DNA from: Actinomycetes bacterium
Lineage (GTDB): Bacteria > Actinomycetota > Actinomycetes > Propionibacteriales > Propionibacteriaceae
Assembly: GCA_023436925.1 (NCBI GenBank)
Contig: JAEZHJ010000110.1
Coordinates: 1 to 22,671, forward strand
DNA: 22,671 nt
Direction of reading: 5' to 3'
Part shown: positions 15,431 to 22,658 of the stretch, piece by piece
Numbering within the stretch: the stretch's first letter is position 1
How the letters are laid out: each line of letters starts with the position of its first letter
The notes under the pieces: generated by a model
Told to the model about the DNA's origin: nothing
Database searches by the model: none
What the model saw: only the letters and a program-made list of their open reading frames with translations
Translations under genes and position numbers: made by a program

Positions 15431-17794
15431 ATGGAACGCATGGGCCCGTGGAAGCGGTTCTACTCCCTTCTGGTCTTCCTGGCGGTATCGGTGCTGGGAG
15501 GGCTGTTGGTGGCGGGCCTGGCGATTCCGACGGTCAGCCTGGTGGCCGCCACCGGACGCGGTACTGCCGACCTGCTCAGCGGCCTCCCGGTCGAGCTCGA
15601 GACCCCGCCGCTGGCCGAGCGCTCCCGGCTGGTCAACGCCGACGGGTCGACCCTGACCTACTTCTACGACGAGAACCGGTACTACGTGCCGCTGGAGAAG
15701 ATCGCCCCGATCATGCAACAGGCGCAGGTGGCGATCGAGGATCACCGGTTCTACGAGCATGGCCCGATCGATGTGCAGGGCACGCTGCGGGCGCTGGTGA
15801 GTACCTCCCAGGGCGTCACCCAGGGCGCGTCCAGCATCTCCCAGCAGTACGTCAGGCTGGTGCTGGTCGAGTCGGCCGAACGCTCCGGGGACGCGCTGGC
15901 GCGGGCGAAGGCGACCGAGAACACGGTGGCCCGCAAGATCCGCGAACTGCGGTTCGCGATGGCGCTGGAGCGCCGGTTCAGCAAGGACGAGATCCTCGAG
16001 CGCTACCTCAACATCTCCTACTACGGCGACGGCGCCTACGGCGTCGAGGCCGCCGCCCGGCACTACTTCGGGGTCTCGGCGTCCAAGCTGAACCTGGCGC
16101 AGGCGGCCATGCTGGCCGGCCTGGTGCGCAACCCGGTGACCACCAACCCGGTGAAGTACCCGCGGATCGCACTCGAGCGGCGTAACAACGTGATCGACCG
16201 GATGGTGCAGTTGGGCATCGTCTCCCAGGCGGACGGCGCGAAGGCCAAGGCGGTCAAGTTCGACAAGAAGAAGGTGCGCCAGTACAAGCTCGGCTGCGCC
16301 AATGCCGACTTCCCGTTCATCTGCGACTACGCCTGGCGCACGCTGCTCAAGACGAAGAGCCTGGGCAAGACCGTCGAGGAGCGACGCGACCGGGTGCTGC
16401 GCGGTGGGCTGACGATCCAGACCCAGATCGACCCCACCGCCCAACGCAAGGCGGAGAAGACGATCCGCAAGATGATCAGCGCGAAGGACCCGGTGGTCTC
16501 GGTGATCGTCATGCTCGAACCCGGCACCGGGCAGATCGTCGCCATGGCGCAGAACCGCACGAAGATGGGCAAGAAGGACGGCCAGACCTTCTACAACTAC
16601 GCGGTCAACCACGAGATGGGCGGCGCGGACGGCTACCAGGGCGGCTCCACCTTCAAGGCCTTTGTGGCGGCCGCCGCGCTGGAGTCCGGAATGGGCGCCT
16701 ACGGCACCTTCGACGCCAAGCCGAAGATGAGCTTCGCCGGCAAGACCTTCAAGTCTTGCGACGGACCCTTCAAGCAGAAGGAATGGGACGTGGTCAACGC
16801 CAGCCCGTCCGGCCGGATGAACCTGTTCGACGGCGTCCGCAACTCGGTCAACACCTATTTCGCCCAGTTGATCCAGGCGGTCGGGGTCTGCGACTCGGTG
16901 AAGATGGCCAAGCGGCTCGGCCTGGAGATGTCGATGGGCAAGGACCTGGTCAAGGAGTACCACGCGATCCCGTCCTTCACCCTGGGCGCGGTGGAGATCA
17001 CGCCACTGTCGCTGGTCGAGGCCTACGCCACCTTCGCCAACCGGGGCGTGCACTGCGAGCCGGTGATCCTGAAGTCGATCAAGACCCGGGACGGCAGCGA
17101 GCTGGAGGTGCCCAGCGCCAATTGCAGGCGGGTGCTGTCCAAGGCGGTCGCCGACGCGATGAACAAGATCTTCCAGGGCCCCTACACCGGCGGCACCGCC
17201 CGCCGGGCGAAGGTGCCCGGAGTGCAGATGGCCGGCAAGACCGGCACGGTGCCCGACAACCGCGCGATCTGGACCATCGGCTACACCCCGGAACTCGCGG
17301 CCGCCGCGATGATCTCCTACGACAGCAACCCCAAGTACCGCTCCTTCTGGAAGGGCCGGCCGAGCTACCTGCGCTACACCAGGCTGCCCGACTCGGGGAC
17401 CTTCCTGACCGGCTTCTCCGGCGGGGACGCCGGCCAGCGGCTGCTGCGTCCGGCCTTCGCCACGGCGATCAAGCACTACCCGAAGACCCGGTTCAAGAAC
17501 CCTCCGCAGTCCGTGCTGCGCGGTGAGTGGCGCAACGTTCCCAGCTGCTACGGGCGGAGCATCTCGGGGTGCCGCGCGGTGCTGGAGGACGCCGGCTTCT
17601 CCAGCTTCGTCAGCCAGGTGCGGTCGACGGCGGGCAAGGGCACTGTGGTGGGCACCCAACCCGGCGGCCGCGCGCCGAAGTTCAGCTCGGTCGCGATCCT
17701 GGTCTCTGACGGCAAGGGCAAGGACAAGCCCAAGGCCGACAAGGCCAAGGACAAGGGCAAGAAGGACGACAAGAAGGACTCCCGCGGCGGCTAG
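15431..17794 (+). CDS. Bifunctional class A penicillin-binding protein with PASTA-like C-terminus
   Basis: Peptidoglycan glycosyltransferase/transpeptidase anchored in the membrane, 787 aa. One N-terminal membrane helix (about 11-35) precedes the GT51 domain with the catalytic glutamate E103 in IEDHRFYEHGPID and GASSISQQYVR. The transpeptidase has S406-T-F-K409 (GGSTFK), S472-V-N and K603-T-G (AGKTGT), all intact. After about residue 700 a PASTA-like segment (NVPSCYGRSISGCRAVLEDAGF...GTVVGTQPGG) is followed by a strongly lysine/aspartate-rich tail of about 27 residues. I chose ATG 15431 for its GGAGG with 8-nt spacer; ATG 15440 (7 nt after TACGAT) is the leaderless alternative, and GTG 15422 is least likely. 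Its TAG stop overlaps the -10 of cobA. Confidence 0.95.
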   Translation: MERMGPWKRFYSLLVFLAVSVLGGLLVAGLAIPTVSLVAATGRGTADLLSGLPVELETPPLAERSRLVNADGSTLTYFYDENRYYVPLEKIAPIMQQAQVAIEDHRFYEHGPIDVQGTLRALVSTSQGVTQGASSISQQYVRLVLVESAERSGDALARAKATENTVARKIRELRFAMALERRFSKDEILERYLNISYYGDGAYGVEAAARHYFGVSASKLNLAQAAMLAGLVRNPVTTNPVKYPRIALERRNNVIDRMVQLGIVSQADGAKAKAVKFDKKKVRQYKLGCANADFPFICDYAWRTLLKTKSLGKTVEERRDRVLRGGLTIQTQIDPTAQRKAEKTIRKMISAKDPVVSVIVMLEPGTGQIVAMAQNRTKMGKKDGQTFYNYAVNHEMGGADGYQGGSTFKAFVAAAALESGMGAYGTFDAKPKMSFAGKTFKSCDGPFKQKEWDVVNASPSGRMNLFDGVRNSVNTYFAQLIQAVGVCDSVKMAKRLGLEMSMGKDLVKEYHAIPSFTLGAVEITPLSLVEAYATFANRGVHCEPVILKSIKTRDGSELEVPSANCRRVLSKAVADAMNKIFQGPYTGGTARRAKVPGVQMAGKTGTVPDNRAIWTIGYTPELAAAAMISYDSNPKYRSFWKGRPSYLRYTRLPDSGTFLTGFSGGDAGQRLLRPAFATAIKHYPKTRFKNPPQSVLRGEWRNVPSCYGRSISGCRAVLEDAGFSSFVSQVRSTAGKGTVVGTQPGGRAPKFSSVAILVSDGKGKDKPKADKAKDKGKKDDKKDSRGG

Positions 17795-17797
17795 GCT
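17792..17797 (+). promoter_or_regulatory. -10 box of cobA overlapping the PBP stop codon
   Basis: TAGGCT begins with the TAG stop of the PBP gene (17792-17794) and is followed by 6 nt (GCCGCG) and the ATG start at 17804, a leaderless arrangement. No -35 consensus is visible. Confidence 0.45.
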
Positions 17798-17803
17798 GCC
17801 GCG

Positions 17804-18577
17804 ATGCAATCCAACCCCGCAGTACCGGCGCCGGGACTGGTCACCCTGGTCGGTGGCGGCCCGGGCGATCCGGGGCTGATCACGGTGGCCGGCCTCGAGG
17901 CGCTGCGCTCCGCCGACGTCGTGCTCTACGACCACCTCGCGCCGCTGGCCCTGCTCGACCAGGTGCCGGCCGGCGCCGTGACCGTCGATGTCGGCAAGCT
18001 GCCGCGGGGGGAGTTCACCCCCCAGGAGGAGATCAACCGGCTGCTGGTGGAGCACGCCCGGGCCGGCCGGCGGGTGGTCCGGCTGAAGGGCGGTGACCCG
18101 TTCGTCTTCGGACGCGGCGGCGAGGAGGTGCTGGCCTGCCGCTCCGCCGGCATCGAGGTGCGGGTGATCCCCGGGGTGAGCTCCGCGATCGCGGCACCGG
18201 GCCTGGCCGGGATCCCGGTCACCCACCGCGGCGTGAGCCAGGGCTTCACCGTCGTCTCGGCGCACCTCGGGCCGGACGACCCGGGCTCGACCGTCGACTG
18301 GGATGCGCTCGCCCGAAGCGGAACGACGCTGGTGATCCTGATGGGGGTCGCCACCCTGCCGCAGGTCGCTGCCGCACTGGTCGGACGCGGGATGGACCCC
18401 GACACCCCCTCGGTCGTGGTGGAGAACGCGGGCCACCCCAACGCCCGGGTACTGCGCAGCCGGCTGGGGGAGGTTGCCCAGGCGGCCGACCGTGCCGGGA
18501 TCGGCAGTCCCGCCACGGTGGTCATCGGCGCCGCGGCCGGGATCGACCTCTCGTCCGGCGACCCGACCGGCTGGTGA
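17804..18577 (+). CDS. cobA: Uroporphyrinogen-III C-methyltransferase
   Basis: S-adenosylmethionine-dependent SUMT that methylates uroporphyrinogen III at C2 and C7 to precorrin-2, the branch point to siroheme and cobalamin. Family marks are LVGGGPGDPGLITVAGLEAL (13-32), VLYDHL, VRLKGGDPFVFGRGGEE (about 87-103), VIPGVSSAIAAPGLAGIPVTHRG and the DPDTPSVVVENA segment near the C-terminus. The length, 257 aa, fits a stand-alone SUMT without the CysG dehydrogenase/ferrochelatase module. No other tetrapyrrole gene is in the window, so it may serve siroheme for assimilatory sulfite or nitrite reductase or a cobalamin pathway encoded elsewhere. The ATG start has no Shine-Dalgarno. The gene follows the PBP gene by 9 bp but seems to have its own promoter. 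Confidence 0.93.
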   Translation: MQSNPAVPAPGLVTLVGGGPGDPGLITVAGLEALRSADVVLYDHLAPLALLDQVPAGAVTVDVGKLPRGEFTPQEEINRLLVEHARAGRRVVRLKGGDPFVFGRGGEEVLACRSAGIEVRVIPGVSSAIAAPGLAGIPVTHRGVSQGFTVVSAHLGPDDPGSTVDWDALARSGTTLVILMGVATLPQVAAALVGRGMDPDTPSVVVENAGHPNARVLRSRLGEVAQAADRAGIGSPATVVIGAAAGIDLSSGDPTGW

Positions 18578-18588
18578 CCCTCGCCGCG

Positions 18589-18616
18589 CCACGCCCTGAG
18601 TGTTGATGTGGCGTGG
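18589..18616 (+). terminator. Possible terminator of cobA
   Basis: CCACGCC (18589-18595) pairs with GGCGTGG (18610-18616) across a 14-nt loop and is followed by a T-rich stretch (TTGCTTGT). The following bases overlap the padR -35 box. Confidence 0.4.
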
Positions 18617-18620
18617 TTGC

Positions 18621-18649
18621 TTGTGACGCATAGTAGCTGGCGATACATT
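18621..18649 (+). promoter_or_regulatory. padR operon promoter, leaderless
   Basis: The -35 TTGTGA (18621-18626), a 17-bp spacer and the -10 TACATT (18644-18649) form the most complete promoter in the window. The ATG at 18656 follows 6 nt later, so the mRNA should be leaderless. PadR-family proteins often repress their own promoter; no perfect operator palindrome is seen. Confidence 0.7.
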
Positions 18650-18655
18650 GGTGCA

Positions 18656-18994
18656 ATGAGCGAACGTGATGCCTGGGCCTCCCAGTTCCGCAAGGGCGTG
18701 GTCGAACTCGCGATCCTCGGGCTGCTGGCCGACCGTCCCCGCTACGGATCGCAACTGGTCGAGGACCTGGCCGGCTATCCGGCGCTCGCGATCACTCCCG
18801 GCACCGTCTACCCGCTGCTGGCGCGGCTCGCCGCCGGCGACGTGGTCACCACCACCTGGCAGGAGTCGCCGGTCGGCCCGCCCCGCAAGTACTACTCGCT
18901 CACCGAAGCCGGACGCGAGAGGCTGGCGTCCATGGCGGCGGCCTTCACCGCCATCTCGCAGTCGCTGTCCACCATCCTGGAAGGTGCCCGATGA
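18656..18994 (+). CDS. PadR-family transcriptional regulator
   Basis: A 112-aa winged helix-turn-helix protein of the PadR family: FRKGVVELAILGLLADRPRYGSQLVEDLAGYPALAITPGTVYPLLARL is the DNA-binding domain, and PVGPPRKYYSLTEAGRERL is the diagnostic wing and linker. A short C-terminal helix (about 95-110) would provide dimerisation, as in the small PadR-s2 subgroup. Such proteins mostly repress adjacent transporter or membrane-protein genes and respond to small molecules or envelope stress. The ATG at 18656 was chosen over the upstream extension to 18608 because of the promoter spacing. Its TGA overlaps the ATG of the next gene (ATGA), forming a tight three-gene operon. Confidence 0.93.
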   Translation: MSERDAWASQFRKGVVELAILGLLADRPRYGSQLVEDLAGYPALAITPGTVYPLLARLAAGDVVTTTWQESPVGPPRKYYSLTEAGRERLASMAAAFTAISQSLSTILEGAR

Positions 18995-19866
18995 TCACGA
19001 CCCTGGACGAGCTGGGCCCCGCCGCCCGGGCGGCCGCCACGGCCTTCCTGGACGACGCGGTCGCCGCCGTCGAGCCACGGCTGCGCGCCGACCTGCGTGA
19101 CGACCTCACCGTCCACCTGTGCGAGCGCCTGGACGCCGGCTCCGGCCCGTCCGACGTCGAGCGGCTGGTTGCCGAACTGGGCGCGCTGGGCACTCCCGGT
19201 GAGGACGCCGGGCGCCGGTTCGTCGAGCAGCTCGCGGCCGGGTTCCGGCTGCGCGGCCTGGGGCAGCGGGTCACCGCCTCGATGTGGAACCCCGCAGACG
19301 ACCGACTCTTCCTGCCCCGCGCCGTCGGGGCGGGCTGGGACCTGAACTTCGGCGCGGTGGCCGTCCGGCTGGGACTGATCGAGCCCGACGCCGAGGCGGT
19401 CCCGTTCGCCGCCACCCCGGATCGTGCCCTCGCCGTCGCCGCGCTCGTGCCGGCCGGGCTTGCCGCCGCCACCGTGCTGCACTACCTGGTGCGCGGACGC
19501 AGCCTGCCCGACCGGCTGCCCTCCCACTGGGACCTGGCCGGCCGGCCGGACAGCTGGGTGTCGAAGCGTCGTGCAGCCACCACCGACATGGCGGTGACCA
19601 CGCTGGCTGCGGCGGTCGCCGGGTGGACGGCCGGTGCCGCGCGCCCCACGCCGCAGCGCGTCGGCACGATCGCGGCAGCCACCCTCGCGGCCACCATCGG
19701 CGCCACCGTCACCGTGCTGCGCAGCGACGGTGACCGGCTGGGGCCGCTCGCCACGCCGGCCATGCTGGCGACCTCGTTCGCCGCCGTCGGCGGAGTCCTG
19801 CTCGGGCTGGCCAGGGCCGGCCGACGCGCCGAGATCATGTCCGACCTGAGGAGGAACGATGAGTGA
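18991..19866 (+). CDS. Membrane protein with DUF1648- and DUF5808-like segments
   Basis: A 291-aa protein. The N-terminal about 90 residues are helical and charged, recalling the HAAS/DUF1700-type domain often encoded beside PadR regulators. WNPADDRLFLPRAVGAGWDLNFG (99-121) resembles DUF5808, and LPDRLPSHWDLAGRPDSWVSKR (172-193) resembles DUF1648, with its typical 'P.HW...G.PD' pattern. Hydrophobic membrane segments lie at about 144-166, 197-217, 223-243 and 256-275. No enzymatic motif is seen. It is coupled to padR by an ATGA overlap and to the downstream protease gene by an 8-bp overlap, so the three are cotranscribed and probably act in one envelope-related response. Function is not assigned. 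Confidence 0.8.
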   Translation: MITTLDELGPAARAAATAFLDDAVAAVEPRLRADLRDDLTVHLCERLDAGSGPSDVERLVAELGALGTPGEDAGRRFVEQLAAGFRLRGLGQRVTASMWNPADDRLFLPRAVGAGWDLNFGAVAVRLGLIEPDAEAVPFAATPDRALAVAALVPAGLAAATVLHYLVRGRSLPDRLPSHWDLAGRPDSWVSKRRAATTDMAVTTLAAAVAGWTAGAARPTPQRVGTIAAATLAATIGATVTVLRSDGDRLGPLATPAMLATSFAAVGGVLLGLARAGRRAEIMSDLRRNDE

Positions 19867-20827
19867 GAGCCGCGCCGGCGTGAACTGGCGTCATGTCGGG
19901 CTGTACTACGGGGTCGCATTGGGCGGCGCGATTGTGGTCGCGCTCGCCATCTGGGCGCTGTCGAGCACGCTCGGTGAAGTCGGCAGCGTGATCGCGTTGG
20001 GCATGACGGCGGTGCTGTACATGCCGTTGCCCCTGGTCGCGGGCCTGGTCGTCGAACGCGTCGCGCGTCGTCCGCTGCTGCTCGGCGCGGAGTGGCGCGC
20101 CCTGCGGGCCGGCTTCTGGCGCAGCTACGGCCGCAATGCGCTGGTCGCCGCCGTGGTCACCCTGGTGGTGCTGGGTGTCGGATTGCTGGTCTCCTGGCTG
20201 GCCGGGGGCCTCGGGCTGCCCGGCGTCGGGCGGCTGGTCGCCAGCGACGCCGAGCTCGCCGAGAACCTCGCCCGGATCAACCCGGCGGTCGTCGCCGCAG
20301 CGGTGCCGCCGGTCGCCGTGCTGGTCGCGGTCACCGCCGTCCAGGGCATCCTGGCCGGCCTCACGATCAACGGCCTGTTCGCTTTCGGTGAGGAGTACGG
20401 CTGGCGCGGCGTGCTGGCCGACGAGCTCCGTCCGCTGGGACGGTTCCGGGCCACGCTGCTGACCGGCGTGCTGTGGGGCTTCTGGCACGCGCCGATCATC
20501 GTGCTCGGCCACAACTACGGCGCCGAGTGGGGCTGGGGCATCTTCGTCATGGTGACCTGGACCGTTCCGCTGTCCTTCATCCTTACCTGGAGCCGGGACC
20601 GCACCGGCTCGGTGCTCGCACCGGCGATGCTGCACGGCGCCTTCAATGGTGTGCTGGGGGTGTTCGTCTTCCTGATCGTCGGCGGCAGCCGGCTGATCAA
20701 CCTGCCGGTCGGCCTGCTGATGGCCCTCACCCTGACCCTGATCGCGCTCGTGGTGTGGCGGCTGCCCGTCCGGCGGGAGGCGACCGGGGCGTTACCGGCG
20801 GGAGAGCAGGCCGTCCCGGCGTCCTGA
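19859..20827 (+). CDS. CPBP-family intramembrane metalloprotease
   Basis: A 322-aa polytopic membrane protein with the three CPBP (CAAX protease and bacteriocin-processing) motifs: E178-E179-Y-G-W-R183, F-W-H210 in GVLWGFWHAP, and H259-G-A-F-N263. These place the glutamates and histidines of the metal-dependent active site in successive membrane helices. About seven or eight hydrophobic segments are visible. Bacterial members act in prenyl-protein-like processing, bacteriocin immunity or processing of anti-sigma factors; no substrate can be read here. The ATG lies within ATGAGTGA at the end of the previous gene, preceded by GAGGAGGA. It is the last gene of the padR operon; a hairpin follows it. 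Confidence 0.9.
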   Translation: MSESRAGVNWRHVGLYYGVALGGAIVVALAIWALSSTLGEVGSVIALGMTAVLYMPLPLVAGLVVERVARRPLLLGAEWRALRAGFWRSYGRNALVAAVVTLVVLGVGLLVSWLAGGLGLPGVGRLVASDAELAENLARINPAVVAAAVPPVAVLVAVTAVQGILAGLTINGLFAFGEEYGWRGVLADELRPLGRFRATLLTGVLWGFWHAPIIVLGHNYGAEWGWGIFVMVTWTVPLSFILTWSRDRTGSVLAPAMLHGAFNGVLGVFVFLIVGGSRLINLPVGLLMALTLTLIALVVWRLPVRREATGALPAGEQAVPAS

Positions 20828-20838
20828 CCACGCAGTGC

Positions 20839-20868
20839 GCGGGGGCGCGCCCCAGGTCGGGCCCCCGC
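20839..20868. terminator. Shared terminator hairpin between convergent genes
   Basis: GCGGGGGC (20839-20846) pairs with GCCCCCGC (20861-20868), 8 bp perfect, around 14 nt. It lies between the stops of the CPBP gene (20827) and the ScyD/ScyE-like gene (20879) and could work in both directions. Confidence 0.65.
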
Positions 20869-20878
20869 TCTGCCGGGC

Positions 20879-21985
20879 TCACCGCTTGCGCAGGAACCCT
20901 GCCTTGGCCGGCTTGCCCTTGGCGATCTTCACGATCGTGCCGGGGACCGGCGGAAGGGACGGGTCGAGGTTGATCGTCGTCCCGGCCCAGAGGGTGCCGC
21001 GGTCGGACTCCAACGCGACCACGTTCTGCAGGTTCAGGAACGGCTTGACCTTGCCCTTTCGAACCACCGAGATCTTGCCGGCGAAGTACTCGGCGACGTA
21101 GATCTCACCCTTGCTCCCGATCGCCAGGTTGGTGGCGCCGGCGAAGCCGGAGGCGACCAGTCGCACCTTGCCGGTGCGCGGGTTCACCCGCCACAGCGCG
21201 CCGCGGGCGCCCAGGGCGTTGGTCTCGGGACCGCCCGGCAGGGTGGTGACGTAGAGCTGGCCGTCCCGGCCCAGCTCGACGTCGGTCGGGACCGCCTCGA
21301 AGCGGTAGGTGACTCCGACCGTGCAGGACGGCAGCCCGAGCGCCGCGGCTCCCTCGGCGGTGATCCGGTACGGCTGGGGCGGCAGCACGGCGAGGGTGCG
21401 GATCCGGCCGCGCTGGTCGATCTTGAACAGCGCGTTGGCACCGGCATCGGCGACCACCCAGGAGCTGCCGTACCGCAGCACCGAGTAGGCGTGCGAGTCG
21501 ACGAGGCCCTTGGTGGCCGGGCCGAGCGCGTTGATCACGCAGGGGTCGGTGGAGACCGGGCCGTAGGTGTACTTCGCGTCCGGGTTGCGGCTGGTCTCGT
21601 AGGCGAGCGTGTCGGCGAACACCCGGCTGCCGCGCGGGCCGTCGATCCGCAGCCCGCTCATGGTGATGCCTTCCGGTGGGCCGCCCTCGGTCACGGTGTA
21701 GGCCCGGTACTTGCCGTTGCGGGAGTGGGCGACCCCGGAGGTGCCGACGGCGTCGGCCACCACGGTGGCGATGGAGCCGTCGGCCTTGAGCCGTCCGACC
21801 TGGTTGGTGAAGCCGTCGGCGACGTACACCTTGCTGCGGAACAGGTCGAGGTTGAACGGGGCGACCACCGCCGTGGACAGGACGGTCGGGGTCGGCTGCG
21901 GCGGTGCCGCGGAGGCGAGGCCCGGGGTCACGAGCAGGGCGCCCGTGGCGAGCAGGACGGAGGCGGTGCGAACTGAGCGACGCAT
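20879..21985 (-). CDS. Secreted ScyD/ScyE-family beta-propeller-like protein
   Basis: A 368-aa exported protein. Residues 1-26 form a Sec signal peptide: RR near the start, a hydrophobic core (VLLATGALLVTPG) and ASA at the cleavage site before APPQPT. The mature part has repeated short strands of the NHL/SMP-30-like propeller type (for example KVYVADGFTNQVGRLKADG, SWVVADAGANALFKID, GQLYVTTLPGG, GEIYVAEYFAGKISVV), as in proteins annotated ScyD/ScyE. The name comes from cyanobacterial scytonemin clusters, but actinobacterial members have no established role, and nothing nearby supports pigment synthesis. I chose ATG 21985, with GGGGAGA just upstream, over GTG 21997. It is monocistronic, with a candidate promoter about 120 bp upstream. 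Confidence 0.88.
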   Translation of the reverse strand: MRRSVRTASVLLATGALLVTPGLASAAPPQPTPTVLSTAVVAPFNLDLFRSKVYVADGFTNQVGRLKADGSIATVVADAVGTSGVAHSRNGKYRAYTVTEGGPPEGITMSGLRIDGPRGSRVFADTLAYETSRNPDAKYTYGPVSTDPCVINALGPATKGLVDSHAYSVLRYGSSWVVADAGANALFKIDQRGRIRTLAVLPPQPYRITAEGAAALGLPSCTVGVTYRFEAVPTDVELGRDGQLYVTTLPGGPETNALGARGALWRVNPRTGKVRLVASGFAGATNLAIGSKGEIYVAEYFAGKISVVRKGKVKPFLNLQNVVALESDRGTLWAGTTINLDPSLPPVPGTIVKIAKGKPAKAGFLRKR

Positions 21986-22104
21986 GATTCTCCCCACGTG
22001 GGATGAGCGTGGTGGCCGGTCCCCGGCCGGGGGTGGGAGCGCGAGGCGGAGAGGATCGCGCCCGTGTCGTCTGGATCCGGCCCCGCTTCGGGCCGGCCAC
22101 GCAC

Positions 22105-22134
22105 ATTCTGGGGCCGGACAAGGGCAGGCGTCAA
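22105..22134 (-). promoter_or_regulatory. Candidate promoter of the ScyD/ScyE-like gene
   Basis: On the minus strand, TTGACG (22134-22129), an 18-bp spacer and CAGAAT (22110-22105). Initiation near 22098 would give a leader of about 113 nt containing the CCGGCCC/GGGCCGG hairpin. Confidence 0.45.
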
Positions 22135-22141
22135 CGAAATG

Positions 22142-22159
22142 GTCCCCCGCGAGGGGGAC
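22142..22159. terminator. 7-bp hairpin with GCGA loop
   Basis: GTCCCCC (22142-22148) and GGGGGAC (22153-22159) flank GCGA, a GNRA tetraloop when read on the plus strand. On the minus strand it is followed by CATTTCGTTG and could stop transcription arriving from the right before the ScyD/ScyE promoter. Confidence 0.4.
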
Positions 22160-22193
22160 ATATGGTTCCGGTGCCGCTGATCCGCGCCTCCGG

Positions 22194-22245
22194 CTTACTG
22201 GTGAGTGTCTGCCTCGCCTAAGGGAGGGACATTCACCACGAGGCG
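22194..22245. repeat. Structured 52-bp repeat, copy 1
   Basis: Forms TGGTGAGTGTC (22199-22209) with GACATTCACCA (22228-22238), 11 pairs including one G.U, extended by CCTC (22212-22215) with GAGG (22224-22227). GCCTCG (22211-22216) can alternatively pair with CGAGGC (22239-22244). It matches copy 2 at 48 of 52 positions. Confidence 0.8.
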
Positions 22246-22299
22246 TCCGGTGGTGGTTGTGCTGGTCCCGATGTTAAGCGTGCGGGCTCCCGGCCGGCG

Positions 22300-22351
22300 C
22301 TTATTGGTGAGTGTCTGCCTCGTCTATGGGAGGGACAATCACCACGAGGCG
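22300..22351. repeat. Structured 52-bp repeat, copy 2
   Basis: Direct repeat of 22194-22245, offset by 106 bp. The four differences from copy 1 fall outside the hairpin, in the apical loop (two) and at the single wobble position of the stem. Both the main stem and the alternative GCCTCG/CGAGGC pairing are kept. Confidence 0.8.
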
Positions 22352-22436
22352 CCAAAGGGCAGCGGGAGTGGGGCGTTGAAGCGTTGGCCAGTCGTCTCGG
22401 CCGTGGCACGGGGGGCAGTCGTCCGCCGTAGCGGGG

Positions 22437-22646
22437 TCAGTCGTCGCTCTCGGCGGCCGGTGCGGCAGTGCCGCCGACCTGCAGGGTGATCCAGGCGGTG
22501 CCGGCCTCCGGCTGGGGCGGTGCCGTCCGCGCGGTCGCGGTCTCCGCGCCGGGCTCGGCGGGCCGGACCGGGTCGCCCATGGCGGCGCGCAGCGCCTGCG
22601 CGATCGCATTGCCGACTGCCGGGTCGTGCTTGCGGATCTCAGCCAT
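22437..22646 (-). CDS. Small hypothetical protein, 69 aa
   Basis: A short protein with a plausible helical N-terminus (MAEIRKHDPAVGNAIAQALR, then AAMGD), a Pro/Ala/Glu-rich middle, and a C-terminal TAWITLQVGG segment ending in acidic residues. I recognise no family, signal peptide or membrane helix. Support for it being real comes from its start: ATG 22646 lies exactly 6 nt after TAGGAT, the same leaderless arrangement as dnaG and dusB, and from actinobacterial third-position GC use. The tandem 52-bp repeats lie 85 bp or more downstream, in its possible 3' region. Confidence 0.6.
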   Translation of the reverse strand: MAEIRKHDPAVGNAIAQALRAAMGDPVRPAEPGAETATARTAPPQPEAGTAWITLQVGGTAAPAAESDD

Positions 22647-22652
22647 GCGCCA

Positions 22653-22658
22653 ATCCTA
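22653..22658 (-). promoter_or_regulatory. -10 box of the 69-aa gene, leaderless arrangement
   Basis: On the minus strand TAGGAT is followed by 6 nt (TGGCGC) and the ATG at 22646. Any -35 box would lie beyond the right edge of the window. Confidence 0.5.

Larger units (their letters stand above)
21986..22436. other. Long non-coding region with hairpins and tandem repeats
   Basis: About 450 bp without a convincing gene. It holds a palindrome CCCACGTGGG (21993-22002) overlapping the ScyD/ScyE gene's ribosome-binding site, a GC hairpin CCGGCCC/GGGCCGG (22077-22096), a candidate minus-strand promoter, a 7-bp hairpin with a GCGA loop (22142-22159) and two 52-bp repeats. Short open frames here lack start signals and repeat-consistent codon use. 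Confidence 0.6.

Noticed and set aside
15427..15432. TACGAT as a leaderless -10 for the PBP gene (start at 15440)
   Set aside because: The GGAGG at 15418-15422 is ideally placed for ATG 15431, so a leadered start is preferred. I did not count this among the strong leaderless cases.
15293..18754. An 1153-codon open frame on the minus strand across the PBP and cobA genes
   Set aside because: It runs antisense to two genes with intact catalytic motifs, and its translation shows no family signature and a shadow-type composition.
22194..22351. The two 52-bp repeats as a CRISPR array
   Set aside because: There are only two copies, with four mismatches, each with strong internal palindromy, a 54-bp spacer and no cas genes nearby.
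22194..22351. The two 52-bp repeats as terminal inverted repeats of an insertion sequence
   Set aside because: The copies are in the same orientation, and there is no transposase frame between or beside them.
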